The notes under the pieces: generated by a model
Database searches by the model: none
Seen by the model: the letters and a program-made list of their open reading frames with translations, nothing else
What the model was told of the DNA's origin: nothing
Part shown: positions 1 to 9,461 of the stretch, piece after piece
How positions within the stretch are numbered: the stretch's first letter is position 1
How the letters are laid out: every line of letters starts with the position of its first letter
Assembly (NCBI GenBank): GCA_947488905.1
Contig: CANLBJ010000006.1
Coordinates: forward strand, 145,133 to 209,132
Length of the DNA stretch: 64,000 nt
From: Ulvibacter algarum
Lineage (GTDB): Bacteria > Bacteroidota > Bacteroidia > Flavobacteriales > Flavobacteriaceae
Direction: 5' to 3'
Program-made: the position numbers and the translations under genes

Positions 1-1589
1 GCAGATAGCTTCATCAAATCTTCTCCAGACATACTATGCTCATAGCCTATAAAACCTATTTGCTTAGCAATAGCTCTAGTTGTTTCTGCATTATCGCCAG
101 TAATAATTTTTACAGTTATCCCAGCGCTATCAAAATCTTCTAGTACAGATTGAATATTTTGTTTTGGCGGGTCATAAAAAGCAACTAAACCCTTAAAATC
201 AAATTTAAACTCTTGTTGTTTTATAGGATAATCATCTCCTTCAAAATTAGTTTGAGCTACACCAAGTAACCTATACCCGTCTTTAGATAAATTTGAAATT
301 ACTTTTTTAATCTCTTCCACTTCTGCAGCGCTAAGCTTTGACACCTTTAATAAGGCTTCTGGAGCACCCTTTGCAGCAATTATTCTAGTTCCGTTTTTGT
401 TTTGAAAAACATGTGTCATCATAGGAGGCTTTCCGTCTAATGGATATTCATGAACTATTTTAAATACTGGTCTTCTGTCTTCTAAAAACTGGCTTTCATA
501 ACTTTGATGAAGCGCTATTTCCATAGGATCAAAGGGAATAGGCTCACTTGCCCACATGGCAATTTCAACTAACTCTTTATCATTATCATTAAATGCCTCG
601 GTGGTTGAGATCGTTTTTTTGTTAGCAAAGCTATACAGCTTTGCTAGTGTCATTTTATTTTCGGTGATTGTACCTGTTTTATCAATACAAATAATGGTTG
701 CACTCCCCAAAGTTTCAACCGTTTTCATTTGTTTCACTACTACACCCATTTTCATTAATCGCCAGGCTCCCATTGCCATAAAAGTGGTAAATGCCACTGG
801 TATCTCTTCTGGCAGAATACTCATTGCTAGCGTTAATGCTTTAATGAGACTATCTAAAATGTTATAAGATTTAAAAAAGTTTATTGCCCATACTAGAATA
901 AAAACAACAACTCCACCAATAACCATTTTCTTTACAAAATTGTTTATCTGTACCTCTAAGGGTGTTTTTTCTTCTAGTACATCTTCAAGGCTCTTTCCTA
1001 TTTTTCCTAGTTTGGTATCAACTCCAATATTAGTAACGGTTGCTATTGCTAGACCGCTTGCTATCATGGTACCCATATAAATATGTTGATCTGTTGTTTG
1101 ATTTTTATAAACCGAGTAAGACTCGCCTGTTAATATTGATTCATTTACAGAAAAATCATTAGAATGAATAATAACACCATCTGCAGGTATTGTGACCCCT
1201 TCTTCTACCATTATACTATCTCCAATTACAATTTCGGTAGTTTTTATCTCAATAAGTTCTCCTTCTCTAATTACCTTACAATTAGGTCTTGTATAAACTT
1301 TCAGCTTTTCTAAGGCATCTCTACTTCTAGAATCTTGGTATAATGAGATAGCAGAAACCAAAACAATAGCTAGTGCTAAAAAAATACCATCATCAATGTT
1401 TCCTGTAATAAAATATATGGTTGATGTAACAAGCAACAGTATTACCATTGGTTCTTTTACAAGGCTTTTTAAAGCAAATAAAAGTCCACTTTCCTTTTTA
1501 AAATTTAGAACATTCTCACCGTGCTTTTCTCTAGCCTTTATAACTTCTTGATTAGAGAGCCCTTCTATAATTTTGTTTTCTATAATCAT
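1..1589 (-). CDS. Cation-transporting P-type ATPase, 3' end outside window
   Basis: I translated this gene directly: ATG at 1589 and 529 open codons to the window edge. It is an inner-membrane pump of the P-type II-like class. Visible motifs are TGES near residue 151 (actuator), PEEIP near 259 (membrane ion site), DKTGT near 302 (phosphorylated Asp), KGAPE near 406 (nucleotide binding) and TGDN near 491. The GDGxND hinge and the C-terminal membrane helices lie beyond the edge. The PEEIP variant differs from the PEGLP of classical Ca2+ pumps, so the ion cannot be named. It is transcribed leftward from a promoter shared with the divergent gene at 1770. Confidence 0.9.
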   Translation of the reverse strand, partial: MIIENKIIEGLSNQEVIKAREKHGENVLNFKKESGLLFALKSLVKEPMVILLLVTSTIYFITGNIDDGIFLALAIVLVSAISLYQDSRSRDALEKLKVYTRPNCKVIREGELIEIKTTEIVIGDSIMVEEGVTIPADGVIIHSNDFSVNESILTGESYSVYKNQTTDQHIYMGTMIASGLAIATVTNIGVDTKLGKIGKSLEDVLEEKTPLEVQINNFVKKMVIGGVVVFILVWAINFFKSYNILDSLIKALTLAMSILPEEIPVAFTTFMAMGAWRLMKMGVVVKQMKTVETLGSATIICIDKTGTITENKMTLAKLYSFANKKTISTTEAFNDNDKELVEIAMWASEPIPFDPMEIALHQSYESQFLEDRRPVFKIVHEYPLDGKPPMMTHVFQNKNGTRIIAAKGAPEALLKVSKLSAAEVEEIKKVISNLSKDGYRLLGVAQTNFEGDDYPIKQQEFKFDFKGLVAFYDPPKQNIQSVLEDFDSAGITVKIITGDNAETTRAIAKQIGFIGYEHSMSGEDLMKLS

Positions 1590-1658
1590 CTAAGCTATTT
1601 ATTTACAAATCAAACACATAAAAATGTCTGGTTTTATTTATCTTATTAAAATACATCT

Positions 1659-1731
1659 CAAAAATACAGTGTGTTTTTTGACCGTAAGGTGATTTAAATC
1701 AATTTTAGTTAATTTATTATTCTGAAATTTG
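1659..1731. promoter_or_regulatory. Divergent promoters around a Crp/Fnr-type site (1690-1701)
   Basis: The perfect palindrome TGATTTAAATCA spans 1690-1701. On the minus strand TATTTTTG (1666 down to 1659) matches the Bacteroidota -7 element TAnnTTTG exactly; its TTTG is centred 35 bp from the palindrome centre and serves the P-type ATPase. On the plus strand GAAATTTG has its TTTG at 1728-1731, 34 bp from the centre, and serves the gene at 1770. The spacing fits class II activation near -41. The regulator is not in the window. Confidence 0.65.
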
Positions 1732-1769
1732 CAGCATCGGTTATCAGCTAATTATTTTAAAAACAGATT

Positions 1770-2369
1770 ATGATTTGGAGCTTACTACTTATTAATTTTT
1801 TGACCCTAATGGGAAATACACCTAACGTTTCAGAAAAAAATATTTACTTTGATATTGTCCACAAAAACAATATTGTGGGTAGCTTAAAAGCTTCTAAAAC
1901 TAAAACAGATGCAATAACTACTTATAAAAGTGCGACAAATATTGAAACTCGAATTATTAAAGAATTTAGTGTTCATTACAACTACAATGTAGCATTTGAA
2001 AACGCTTTTTTAACAGATGCAGAAGTACATATTACTGTAAATAAAAAGCCTCACGCAGAGACTATAACCAGATGGAAAGACACGTATTACCAGGTTATTA
2101 AAGACGAAAAAGACGAAACCAGCATTAATAAATCTATAAATTATGCTACGGTACAATTGTATTTTGAAGAACCCAAAAATATTACCACTTGCTTTTCTGA
2201 GCAAGATGCTAGTTTTAACACAATTATGGCAATGGGAAATCACACTTATAAAAAAATAAACTCAAAAGGAAATGAAAACTTATACTATTATAAAAATGGA
2301 AATTTAATAAAGGCAACTATAGATGGAGGAATAATAAAGTTTGATATCATTAGAAAAAACAACCACTAA
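1770..2369 (+). CDS. DUF6134 family exported protein
   Basis: A 199-residue protein with a short hydrophobic N-terminus (about residues 1-16, signal-like) followed by beta-strand-rich sequence. I recognise it as a DUF6134-type flavobacterial protein; its biochemical role is unknown. It is first in a plus-strand unit with cardiolipin synthase 3 bp downstream and a patatin after that, which suggests an envelope or lipid-related role. Transcription is expected from the Crp/Fnr-linked promoter at 1690-1731. The family call is from memory of its sequence style and is less certain than the ORF. Confidence 0.6.
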   Translation: MIWSLLLINFLTLMGNTPNVSEKNIYFDIVHKNNIVGSLKASKTKTDAITTYKSATNIETRIIKEFSVHYNYNVAFENAFLTDAEVHITVNKKPHAETITRWKDTYYQVIKDEKDETSINKSINYATVQLYFEEPKNITTCFSEQDASFNTIMAMGNHTYKKINSKGNENLYYYKNGNLIKATIDGGIIKFDIIRKNNH

Positions 2370-2372
2370 TAA

Positions 2373-3809
2373 ATGACCCTAGCGCTTATTTTATATTTTA
2401 TTGTAGCCTTTGTTATTATGGGCAAGCTACTGCTTTATGGAATAAGACCTACTAAAACACTGGCTTGGTTATTAGTAATATTTACCGTGCCAGTGGGCGG
2501 TATGCTCTTCTACTTTATACTGGGCCGCAACCGTAGAAAAAACAAATTTTACACTTTAAAAAACACAAAAGAAGTAGTTGACTATTACACTAAAGTTGAA
2601 ACCTACTACAATGCACTTGATAATGAGAAAGAAAGTGATTTTCCTAAAACTATTAAAGATCATGTTAAGCTAGCAAAACTTATTACAAAAGGATCTAAGT
2701 TTTTGCCCACTAAAGGTAATGAGTTAATACCTTTAAAAAATGGTGACCAAACATTTGACGCCATCTTTAAAGCTTTAGAAAATGCTGAACATTTTATTCA
2801 TATTCAATATTATATTTTTGAAGAAGGTTTTTTAGCAGAAAGGTTCAAAACATTATTAATTGATAAAGCTAAAAAAGGCGTTGAAGTTCGTTTTTTATAT
2901 GATGCATTAGGAAGCAGAACTTTAAGCAATAAATATATAAACAGCTTAAAAAAAGAAGGCATTCAAGCATATAGCTTTTTACCTATGCGTCTAGGCAGAT
3001 TACTGTCATCTATTAATTATAGAAACCATAGAAAAATAATAATAATTGATGGTAAAGTAGGGTTTACAGGCGGTATTAATGTTTCTGACAAGTATATAAA
3101 AGGAGATCCTGTATTAGGTAAATGGTATGATATGCATTTACAGTTAAAAGGAAGCATAGTTAATAGCTTACAGGCTGTATTTACAATGGACTGGACCTTT
3201 GCGAGCGGGTCTGATAATTTATTAAACCCTAAATATATTTTAAAACATAGTACCCCAGGAAAAACTATTGCCCAAATTGTGGCAAGTGGTCCAGATTCAG
3301 ATTTTTCTTCTATACAACAACTTTATTTTTCAATAATAAATAATGCAGAAAAACATGTCTATATCACAAATCCATATATTATTCCTGGCGAAGCAATACT
3401 TGAGGCACTACAAGTAGCGGCAATGAGTGGTATAGATATTAGAATACTACTATCTAAAAACTCAGACAGTTTTTTAGTTAAATGGAATGTGCGTTCTCAC
3501 TTTGAAGCATTACTAGAAGCTGGCGTTAAAATTTATCTGTTTCCAGATGGCTTTTTACATAGTAAAGTTATAATTGCAGATGACGAGTTAACCTCAATAG
3601 GCACAGCAAACTTAGACATAAGAAGCTTTGAACAAAACTATGAGGTTAACGCTTTAATATATGATAAAGACATTAGCACCAATCTTAAAATTGATTTTTT
3701 AAAGGAGTGTGATAAAAGCATTATATTAGACTACAATGAGTATGTTAAACGATCAAAAGTAGACCGAATGAAAGAAGGTATCGCTAAAGTTTTTAGCCCA
3801 ATTTTATAA
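2373..3809 (+). CDS. cls: Cardiolipin synthase (phospholipase D superfamily)
   Basis: A 478-residue inner-membrane enzyme that joins two phosphatidylglycerols, or a related donor, into cardiolipin. Two N-terminal hydrophobic segments (about 1-22 and 33-52) are followed by two PLD domains. The HKD motifs are intact: H-R-K-x4-D near residue 219 and H-S-K-x4-D near residue 396, each followed by a G-S/T-A/N-type segment. Length matches bacterial Cls. It starts 3 bp after the DUF6134 gene and is in the same unit. Membrane remodelling would fit the stress genes around it. Confidence 0.93.
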   Translation: MTLALILYFIVAFVIMGKLLLYGIRPTKTLAWLLVIFTVPVGGMLFYFILGRNRRKNKFYTLKNTKEVVDYYTKVETYYNALDNEKESDFPKTIKDHVKLAKLITKGSKFLPTKGNELIPLKNGDQTFDAIFKALENAEHFIHIQYYIFEEGFLAERFKTLLIDKAKKGVEVRFLYDALGSRTLSNKYINSLKKEGIQAYSFLPMRLGRLLSSINYRNHRKIIIIDGKVGFTGGINVSDKYIKGDPVLGKWYDMHLQLKGSIVNSLQAVFTMDWTFASGSDNLLNPKYILKHSTPGKTIAQIVASGPDSDFSSIQQLYFSIINNAEKHVYITNPYIIPGEAILEALQVAAMSGIDIRILLSKNSDSFLVKWNVRSHFEALLEAGVKIYLFPDGFLHSKVIIADDELTSIGTANLDIRSFEQNYEVNALIYDKDISTNLKIDFLKECDKSIILDYNEYVKRSKVDRMKEGIAKVFSPIL

Positions 3810-3867
3810 TAGATATTTATCGTTTATGGTTCATAACTAACTATCTTTAAATCATAAAAAACAAAAC

Positions 3868-4638
3868 ATGAACTTAGGCTTAGTACTATCTGGAGGAGGC
3901 GCAAGAGGAGCTGCGCATATTGGCGCAATAAAAGCTTTAGAAGAATTTGGCATAAAACCAACACATGTTTCTGGCACAAGTGCAGGAGCTATTGTTGGCT
4001 CATTATATGCAGCAGGGATAGGTTGGGCCGAAATATTAAATTTTTTTAAAACTATATCTATTTTTCAAACCACTAGATATGCCCGTAACAAACCTGGATT
4101 TATTAATTCTGAAAAATTCTACGATGATCTTAAAAAATACCTCCCCGAAGACAACTTTAATGTTTTAAAAAAAGAGCTGTTTGTTACAGCAGCTAATGTT
4201 ATTGATGGCACGTCAAAAACCTTTAGTAAAGGTCAACTTATAAAACCTATTATTGCCTCTGCTTCTTTCCCAGGTGTTTTTACGCCCACAGAAATTAACG
4301 GTAAGTTTTATATAGACGGCGGAACTTTAAACAATTTTCCTGTAGAGCCTTTAATAGAACCCTGTGATAAAATAATTGGGATCTACGTAAACCCTCTTAA
4401 AAAGATTACCATAAAAGATTTAAAATACTCAATAGCAGTAGTAGAAAGAGCCTATAAAATTAAAGTTGCAGCAGAGTCAATGTTAAAATTTCCAGATTGT
4501 GATGTGATAATTTATCCCGAAGAGCTATTAAGTTTTGGGACTTTTGACATGAAAAATGTAGATGCAATTTTTAACATAGGATATGAAAGCACAAAAAAAA
4601 TACTTGAAGAAAAAAGAGATCTATTTCAAATATTATAG
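3868..4638 (+). CDS. Patatin-like phospholipase
   Basis: A 256-residue serine lipid acyl hydrolase of the RssA/patatin type. It has the oxyanion glycine loop GGGARG (residues 9-14), the nucleophile elbow GTSAG (36-40, Ser38) and the catalytic-dyad Asp in DGG (150-152). There is no signal peptide, so it is probably cytoplasmic or peripheral to the inner membrane. It is third in the unit after DUF6134 and cls, 58 bp downstream, so it likely takes part in phospholipid turnover. It is not linked to a cyclic-nucleotide synthase here, unlike CBASS CapV patatins. Confidence 0.9.
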   Translation: MNLGLVLSGGGARGAAHIGAIKALEEFGIKPTHVSGTSAGAIVGSLYAAGIGWAEILNFFKTISIFQTTRYARNKPGFINSEKFYDDLKKYLPEDNFNVLKKELFVTAANVIDGTSKTFSKGQLIKPIIASASFPGVFTPTEINGKFYIDGGTLNNFPVEPLIEPCDKIIGIYVNPLKKITIKDLKYSIAVVERAYKIKVAAESMLKFPDCDVIIYPEELLSFGTFDMKNVDAIFNIGYESTKKILEEKRDLFQIL

Positions 4639-4671
4639 AAAAATAAATACGTGACTAATTAATTATTAAAC

Positions 4672-4714
4672 TGACCTATGTCATTTTATTATAACAGTAT
4701 TGTTGTGACCTTTA
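4672..4714 (+). promoter_or_regulatory. Crp/Fnr-type site and -7 element for the sigma factor
   Basis: The palindrome TGACCTATGTCA spans 4672-4683. A TTTA (4711-4714, in GACCTTTA) is centred 35 bp downstream, the same spacing as at the other three sites. The start codon follows at 4743. Confidence 0.55.
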
Positions 4715-4742
4715 CTCATACTAATAAATAATTTTTAATATT

Positions 4743-5513
4743 ATGAATGCTAACATCACGTCTTACCAGAAAAAAAAAGAGTTCCGTCTATTTGTAACCA
4801 ACACTTATACAGACTTAGTTAAGTACAAAAAAGAAGGTAACAAAACACACTTCAATAAATTAGTATTAAAAATTTCAGAAGATTTAAAAGACTATATAAA
4901 TAGGCAATTTAATTCGGCAATAAAAAAGGGGCATTTTCCAAAAAACAAATACAAAGCAGATGATATTATTGACCAGCTTTTTATTGAAATATATGACAAC
5001 CTAGATGAAGTTAAACACCAAAACGATTTTTACGTTTGGCTTTTAAAAAAGACAAACGAATTATTAGATGATGTTTTTGTAGATGAAGAATTTGATGAAC
5101 TTTTCTTAAATAATATAGACGATTATACCAGACCAGAATGGGACGAGCTTCAAGAAAAATATAGTACAGATGGTGGTGGAGACTTATTAATGATAGAAGA
5201 ACTTGATGACATGTCTTACAATCACAATGACTACACGCTAAACCACGTTTTTATTGAGAATAAGGAACAAGCCTTAGTTGAAAAAATAGACAAAGATTTA
5301 AATGAAAGTGATTTACAAAAACACATAGGGATGGTATTGCACAACTTACCTACTAAAATGCGAAATGTATTTGAACTCTTTACTAAAGATCATCTAACAC
5401 TAGAAGAAATTGCTCAAGTAAGAAACTATACAATAGAGGAAACAAAAGCATTATTAAAAGGAGCAAAAAAAGCTTTACAAGTAAGTTTATTAAATAGATA
5501 TTCTAAAGAATAA
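4743..5513 (+). CDS. Sigma-70 family (ECF-like) RNA polymerase sigma factor
   Basis: A 256-residue protein with a sigma region 2-like N-terminal half, a very acidic linker (about 110-175), and a C-terminal sigma region 4 helix-turn-helix that includes LTLEEIAQ (about 218-250). The long acidic insert between the two parts is unusual for an ECF factor. There is no adjacent anti-sigma gene. It is a single-gene unit with its own Crp/Fnr-type promoter and a strong terminator at 5531-5570, so it may pass an oxygen or stress signal on to a second tier of genes. Confidence 0.75.
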   Translation: MNANITSYQKKKEFRLFVTNTYTDLVKYKKEGNKTHFNKLVLKISEDLKDYINRQFNSAIKKGHFPKNKYKADDIIDQLFIEIYDNLDEVKHQNDFYVWLLKKTNELLDDVFVDEEFDELFLNNIDDYTRPEWDELQEKYSTDGGGDLLMIEELDDMSYNHNDYTLNHVFIENKEQALVEKIDKDLNESDLQKHIGMVLHNLPTKMRNVFELFTKDHLTLEEIAQVRNYTIEETKALLKGAKKALQVSLLNRYSKE

Positions 5514-5530
5514 ATAAAATAGAAATTTTA

Positions 5531-5570
5531 AAAAAATCCTGCTCAAAATTAATTTTGAGCAGGATTTTTT
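5531..5570. terminator. Bidirectional intrinsic terminator
   Basis: A perfect 40-base palindrome with A-run and T-run ends and a GC-containing stem (ATCCTGCTC). It lies between the convergent sigma factor and MgtC-like genes and can terminate both strands. Confidence 0.92.
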
Positions 5571-5615
5571 AGTGCTAATTATTTGATGCCTTTGCAAATC
5601 TTTAAAATAAGAGGT

Positions 5616-6887
5616 TTAGGTAGCAATTAATATATAAAAGAACCCAACTAGTATAACACTCCCAAAAGCGAGCCCTATAAGCTTACCAGTAACTCTTGAG
5701 CCTTTAAAAAAACTTATACCAAGCTTCACAAACATATTACTTATTGTTGCAGCAATAATCACTGAAGATGCTAGCGCTAATTTATCTCCTTCTAGAGAAA
5801 ATTTTGCCATACTTATTGTTATAGCGTCTGTATCTGCTAACCCAGCAATTAAAGCAGAATAATACAAGCCACTTTCTCCAAAATACGCATTGCTATAAAA
5901 AACTGCAAAGAGAATTACTACATAAACCACCCCAAACTTTATGGCATTTAAAACATTTAATGGGTTGCCTAATTTTATATTAGTATCTGGCTTAGGGTCA
6001 TCTTTACGCATTAACAATAAAGTAGCGACAACGCATATTACTGTTAATATACCAAACGGAATTGCCAAGTAATTTATAATCGCATTATTAAATAGATATG
6101 CTAATAGTGCTAGTCTAGGAAACATAATTGCCGAAGCAACAATAATCCCAGCACTATATTTTTTAGAAAGTTCTGGAGACTCTTTACTTCTTGAAGCATA
6201 ATTCCAGGCAACCGCTGTACTTGATATAAGACCACCAAGTATAGCTGTTAAAATAATACCTCTTTTTGAACCTATAAACTTGACTAAAAAATAGCCTATA
6301 AAATTTAAGAAAGAAACAATAACAATAATAGTCCCTATCTCAAATGGGTTTAATAAACCCTCTGGACCATATTGTTTATTTGGTAAAAAAGGGAGTATTA
6401 ATAATGCTATTATTGAAAATTTAATAAATGCAAAAAGCTCTTCAGAAGTAATGTTACTTATTACAGATCTAAATCTTGTTTTAAGTGACAGTAACGTAAC
6501 TATAATGACAGCAGTAGCTACAGCATCTCTATAGAACTCAGCAGAAACCATACTACCTAAAACAAAGGTTGCTATTAATGCAAAATTAGTAGTCAACCCT
6601 TGTTTGTATTCTTCTTGTTTTTGAGAAAAGTTTATTAGTGCCAAAAACAAAATAAAAGCTCCCAAGCCCACAATTAACAACCAAGGGGTATATAGCTGCG
6701 TTAAACTAGCGATAGTAAAACCTAAAATAGCGACAATAGGAAATGTTCTAATTCCGGCGATGCCTTTTTCTTCTTTAAGTTTATCGTACTCTCGCTCTAG
6801 ACCTAATATGAGCCCTATACCTAAACTAATGAGTACTCCCAAAATATAAGAGCCCACTAGTTCATTTATTTCTTGATGTAATTGCAT
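5616..6887 (-). CDS. MgtC/SapB family membrane protein with DUF4010 domain
   Basis: A 423-residue polytopic membrane protein. The N-terminal third is MgtC/SapB-like (GLILGLEREY near residues 26-35, GIRTFP near 45); the remainder is a DUF4010-type region with about eight more hydrophobic segments. Some family members affect Mg2+ limitation or acid stress responses, but the transported substrate, if any, is unknown. It starts 6 bp after the helical protein at 6894 and is cotranscribed with it from the Crp/Fnr-type promoter at 7317-7359. Confidence 0.85.
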   Translation of the reverse strand: MQLHQEINELVGSYILGVLISLGIGLILGLEREYDKLKEEKGIAGIRTFPIVAILGFTIASLTQLYTPWLLIVGLGAFILFLALINFSQKQEEYKQGLTTNFALIATFVLGSMVSAEFYRDAVATAVIIVTLLSLKTRFRSVISNITSEELFAFIKFSIIALLILPFLPNKQYGPEGLLNPFEIGTIIVIVSFLNFIGYFLVKFIGSKRGIILTAILGGLISSTAVAWNYASRSKESPELSKKYSAGIIVASAIMFPRLALLAYLFNNAIINYLAIPFGILTVICVVATLLLMRKDDPKPDTNIKLGNPLNVLNAIKFGVVYVVILFAVFYSNAYFGESGLYYSALIAGLADTDAITISMAKFSLEGDKLALASSVIIAATISNMFVKLGISFFKGSRVTGKLIGLAFGSVILVGFFYILIAT

Positions 6888-6893
6888 TTTATA

Positions 6894-7280
6894 TTACATA
6901 TACTTCTCTAGAAACCTAAAAAACTCTTTTTTAAGTTCAGAATATATATGACGTTGAGTTTCTATTTTATTTCTAAACGCTACATGTTCTTTTGTTAAAT
7001 GAACATCAAGTGCATCTGTATTAGTTTTGCTTTGTCCCGCTATACGCGTTTCGTGCTTTTCTATTGTTTCTTGCAAATCTTCAATAACATTACCGTGAAG
7101 TATAAATTCATTTTGATAATGTTCTAGTTGAGCAAGCACATCTTTATCAGTCCAACGAGTTACAAGTTCATTTAGTTTTTTATTAAAAAAGCCTAACTCT
7201 TGTTTCCAAAATGCAAGTTCACCATTCCATTGTTGGTGTTCAAAATGCATACTACTGTTTTCTAAAACCTCATTTTTCAT
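6894..7280 (-). CDS. Small helical cytoplasmic protein, unknown function
   Basis: I prefer the ATG at 7280 (128 residues) over an upstream ATG at 7319, because the -7 element of its promoter lies at 7317-7324 and the extra codons read like leader. The sequence is almost entirely helical and charged, with several His and Glu spaced along helices, somewhat like a hemerythrin or ferritin-like bundle. No conserved metal motif can be assigned confidently. It is cotranscribed with the MgtC-like gene. Function unknown. Confidence 0.65.
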   Translation of the reverse strand: MKNEVLENSSMHFEHQQWNGELAFWKQELGFFNKKLNELVTRWTDKDVLAQLEHYQNEFILHGNVIEDLQETIEKHETRIAGQSKTNTDALDVHLTKEHVAFRNKIETQRHIYSELKKEFFRFLEKYM

Positions 7281-7316
7281 ATAATTTAATTTTAAGTTAA
7301 TCTTTCTATTGTATAA

Positions 7317-7359
7317 CAAAGGTTATCCTTAATCCATTAAATTAAAATGACTTAAATCA
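7317..7359 (-). promoter_or_regulatory. Crp/Fnr-type site and -7 element for the 7280 gene
   Basis: The minus strand reads TGATTTAAGTCA (7359 down to 7348). AACCTTTG follows, with TTTG at 7320-7317, centred 35 bp from the site centre. It serves the helical protein and MgtC-like unit. Confidence 0.6.
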
Positions 7360-7383
7360 GTTTTTCTGAAATTTTACAAGCTA

Positions 7384-8214
7384 TTAATAGGCCTTAATTT
7401 TTTTGCGACGTATAGAGTCTTTCTGATGTGGTGTCCAATTATAATTAGACTCATAAATTCCTTTTGTTTCCCAATCACCGTACATTGGATTAGGTAATAC
7501 AATAAATTTTTTACCAAATTCTGCCTTTAATTGCATTGCTGCACTATTTCTTTCTTGAGTAGATTGGTTTTCAAATACGGTTGAAAAATCTGATAAATTA
7601 TCACCTAATAACAATTCTATTTTATGCGTTTTAGAAACCTCATCTCTTCTTGGTTCTTTACCGCTTGTAGTACTTTTTAATAAAACGTGCTCATCGTTTA
7701 CATTTGGAAAACCTAGCGATTTTAAATTTTCCATGGTTTCTTTTTGTAGTTGAACATTTCGGTTTGAAACATAAAATATTGCTACCTCTTTACTTGCTGC
7801 ATATTTAAAAAACTCTAGCGCTCCCGGCACTGCTTTTGCACTTTTTTTTGATACCCACGCTGCCCACGTGGCAGGTGTGTATTCTTCATTTACAATTACT
7901 AGATGGCCGCTGTAAGGGCTATTATCCATAACGGTCTCATCAATATCTGTTACAATTGCAATAGGCTTATCTGTTTTATTTTTAGCAGCTAGAATATCGT
8001 CTAATTGCAACCTGGCTAAATAAAAAGCTTGGTATGATAAAGCACGATATTCTGCAGATTGTTGTTGCCATAGTAATGCCTGTATGGCGTGCTCACGTAC
8101 AGGCACATTATATTGCTGTAGTTCTGTTTTTACAGTTTCGTTTTGAAGGTCTTGCGTTTTACAACCTAAAAATAAGATACTTGTAAAAAGAGATATAAGA
8201 AGGTAATTTTTCAT
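7384..8214 (-). CDS. 5'-nucleotidase, lipoprotein e(P4) family acid phosphatase
   Basis: A 276-residue HAD-superfamily class B/C-like phosphatase, exported and lipid-anchored. A signal peptide ends in the lipobox LFLGC (Cys18). The DDDD-type catalytic start is VTDIDETVMD near residues 86-95, and the second HAD region includes LLLGDNLSDF near 200. The e(P4) relative in Haemophilus dephosphorylates nucleotides outside the cytoplasm. It is last in the unit after ackA, 48 bp downstream, so it may supply phosphate or nucleosides. Confidence 0.9.
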   Translation of the reverse strand: MKNYLLISLFTSILFLGCKTQDLQNETVKTELQQYNVPVREHAIQALLWQQQSAEYRALSYQAFYLARLQLDDILAAKNKTDKPIAIVTDIDETVMDNSPYSGHLVIVNEEYTPATWAAWVSKKSAKAVPGALEFFKYAASKEVAIFYVSNRNVQLQKETMENLKSLGFPNVNDEHVLLKSTTSGKEPRRDEVSKTHKIELLLGDNLSDFSTVFENQSTQERNSAAMQLKAEFGKKFIVLPNPMYGDWETKGIYESNYNWTPHQKDSIRRKKIKAY

Positions 8215-8262
8215 TAGTATTTCAGAAATAAATAATTGATAATTTTTAATCTTTTAAGGCTG

Positions 8263-9447
8263 TTAGTTTACAAGCGTATAAGCCTGCTTTGCAATCTCTA
8301 ACTCTTCATTTGTAGGAATAACAAGTATGCTCACTTTTGCGTTTAGTGTGTTTAACAATTGTAAACCCTTTACTTTTTGCTCGTTTTTTTCTTGGTCTAA
8401 AGAAATACCAAAATAATCTAAATCACTACAAACTAATTTTCTAATCAAACTAGAGTTCTCCCCTATTCCGGCTGTAAAAACGATGGCATCTAAGCCATTC
8501 ATAACAGCTACATAAGCGCCTATGTATTTTCTAATTCTATAGGCATTCATCTCTAAGGCGAGTAGGCAATTGCGATTACCATTTTGTGCTTCTCGTTCTA
8601 TATCACGTAAATCACTGTAACCAGTAAGGCCAAGCATTCCGCTTTCTTTTGTGAGTAGGTTTTTCACCTCATCTAGGCTATAGTCTAATTTTTCTACTAA
8701 ATAAGAGATAATAGAATGATCTATATCTCCACTTCTAGTACCCATAATAAGGCCGTTTGCTGGTGCAAAACCAAGACTATGGTCTATACTTTTACCATCT
8801 AATATGGCTGTCATACTACAGCCATTACCTAAATGGATAGTTATTATTTTAGACTTTTCTAGTCCTAAAAATTTATTGGCTTGCTCAGAAACATATTTAT
8901 GGCTTGTACCGTGAAAGCCGTATAATTGAATATTATGATCTTCATAAAAGCTATTAGGTATAGCATATCTTTTAGCTTTTTCTGGAATTGTTTGATGAAA
9001 AGCGGTATCAAAAACGGCTACTTGCTTTGCGTTAGGAAAAAGTTGTTCTGCTACAATAATCCCTTGTAAGTTATTTGGGTTGTGCAAAGGTGCCAGTGCA
9101 TCATATTCTTTAATTTTATTTTTTACACTTAGAGTAACCTCTGTAGTATCTGAAAATAAATTACCTCCATGAACTACTCTATGCCCAACAACCTTAATAT
9201 CTTCTGTGTTATTAACAACTCCTTTTTCTGAATCTAATAATAAGGCTACAATCTTTTTTAAACCTTCTTTATGTGTGTAAATTTCTCCTATTTCTTCTAA
9301 ATCTAACGTGTCTGTTTTATATTTTAAAACGGCATTTTTATGGCCTATACGCTCCACAATACCACTACAAATCAATTTTTCTGAGGGTACTTCTATTAAT
9401 TGAAATTTTATAGAAGAACTCCCAGAGTTAATCACTAATATGTTCAT
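8263..9447 (-). CDS. ackA: Acetate kinase
   Basis: A 394-residue cytoplasmic kinase that makes ATP and acetate from acetyl phosphate. It has the ASKHA-fold motifs expected: the N-terminal NSGSSSIKFQL, the catalytic FDTAFH segment, GFHGTSH, the HLGNGCS phosphate loop and GIGENS near the C-terminus. Length matches the family. It lies 14 bp after pta, the usual pairing for substrate-level ATP synthesis under low oxygen, in agreement with the Crp/Fnr-type site at the head of this unit (12298). Confidence 0.97.
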   Translation of the reverse strand: MNILVINSGSSSIKFQLIEVPSEKLICSGIVERIGHKNAVLKYKTDTLDLEEIGEIYTHKEGLKKIVALLLDSEKGVVNNTEDIKVVGHRVVHGGNLFSDTTEVTLSVKNKIKEYDALAPLHNPNNLQGIIVAEQLFPNAKQVAVFDTAFHQTIPEKAKRYAIPNSFYEDHNIQLYGFHGTSHKYVSEQANKFLGLEKSKIITIHLGNGCSMTAILDGKSIDHSLGFAPANGLIMGTRSGDIDHSIISYLVEKLDYSLDEVKNLLTKESGMLGLTGYSDLRDIEREAQNGNRNCLLALEMNAYRIRKYIGAYVAVMNGLDAIVFTAGIGENSSLIRKLVCSDLDYFGISLDQEKNEQKVKGLQLLNTLNAKVSILVIPTNEELEIAKQAYTLVN

Positions 9448-9461
9448 ACTTTTTGTTTGGT

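Noticed and set aside
2373..4638. cls and patatin as a CBASS-like or toxin lipid-attack pair
   Set aside because: No nucleotide synthase is adjacent, and both look like housekeeping envelope genes under the shared Crp/Fnr-type control.
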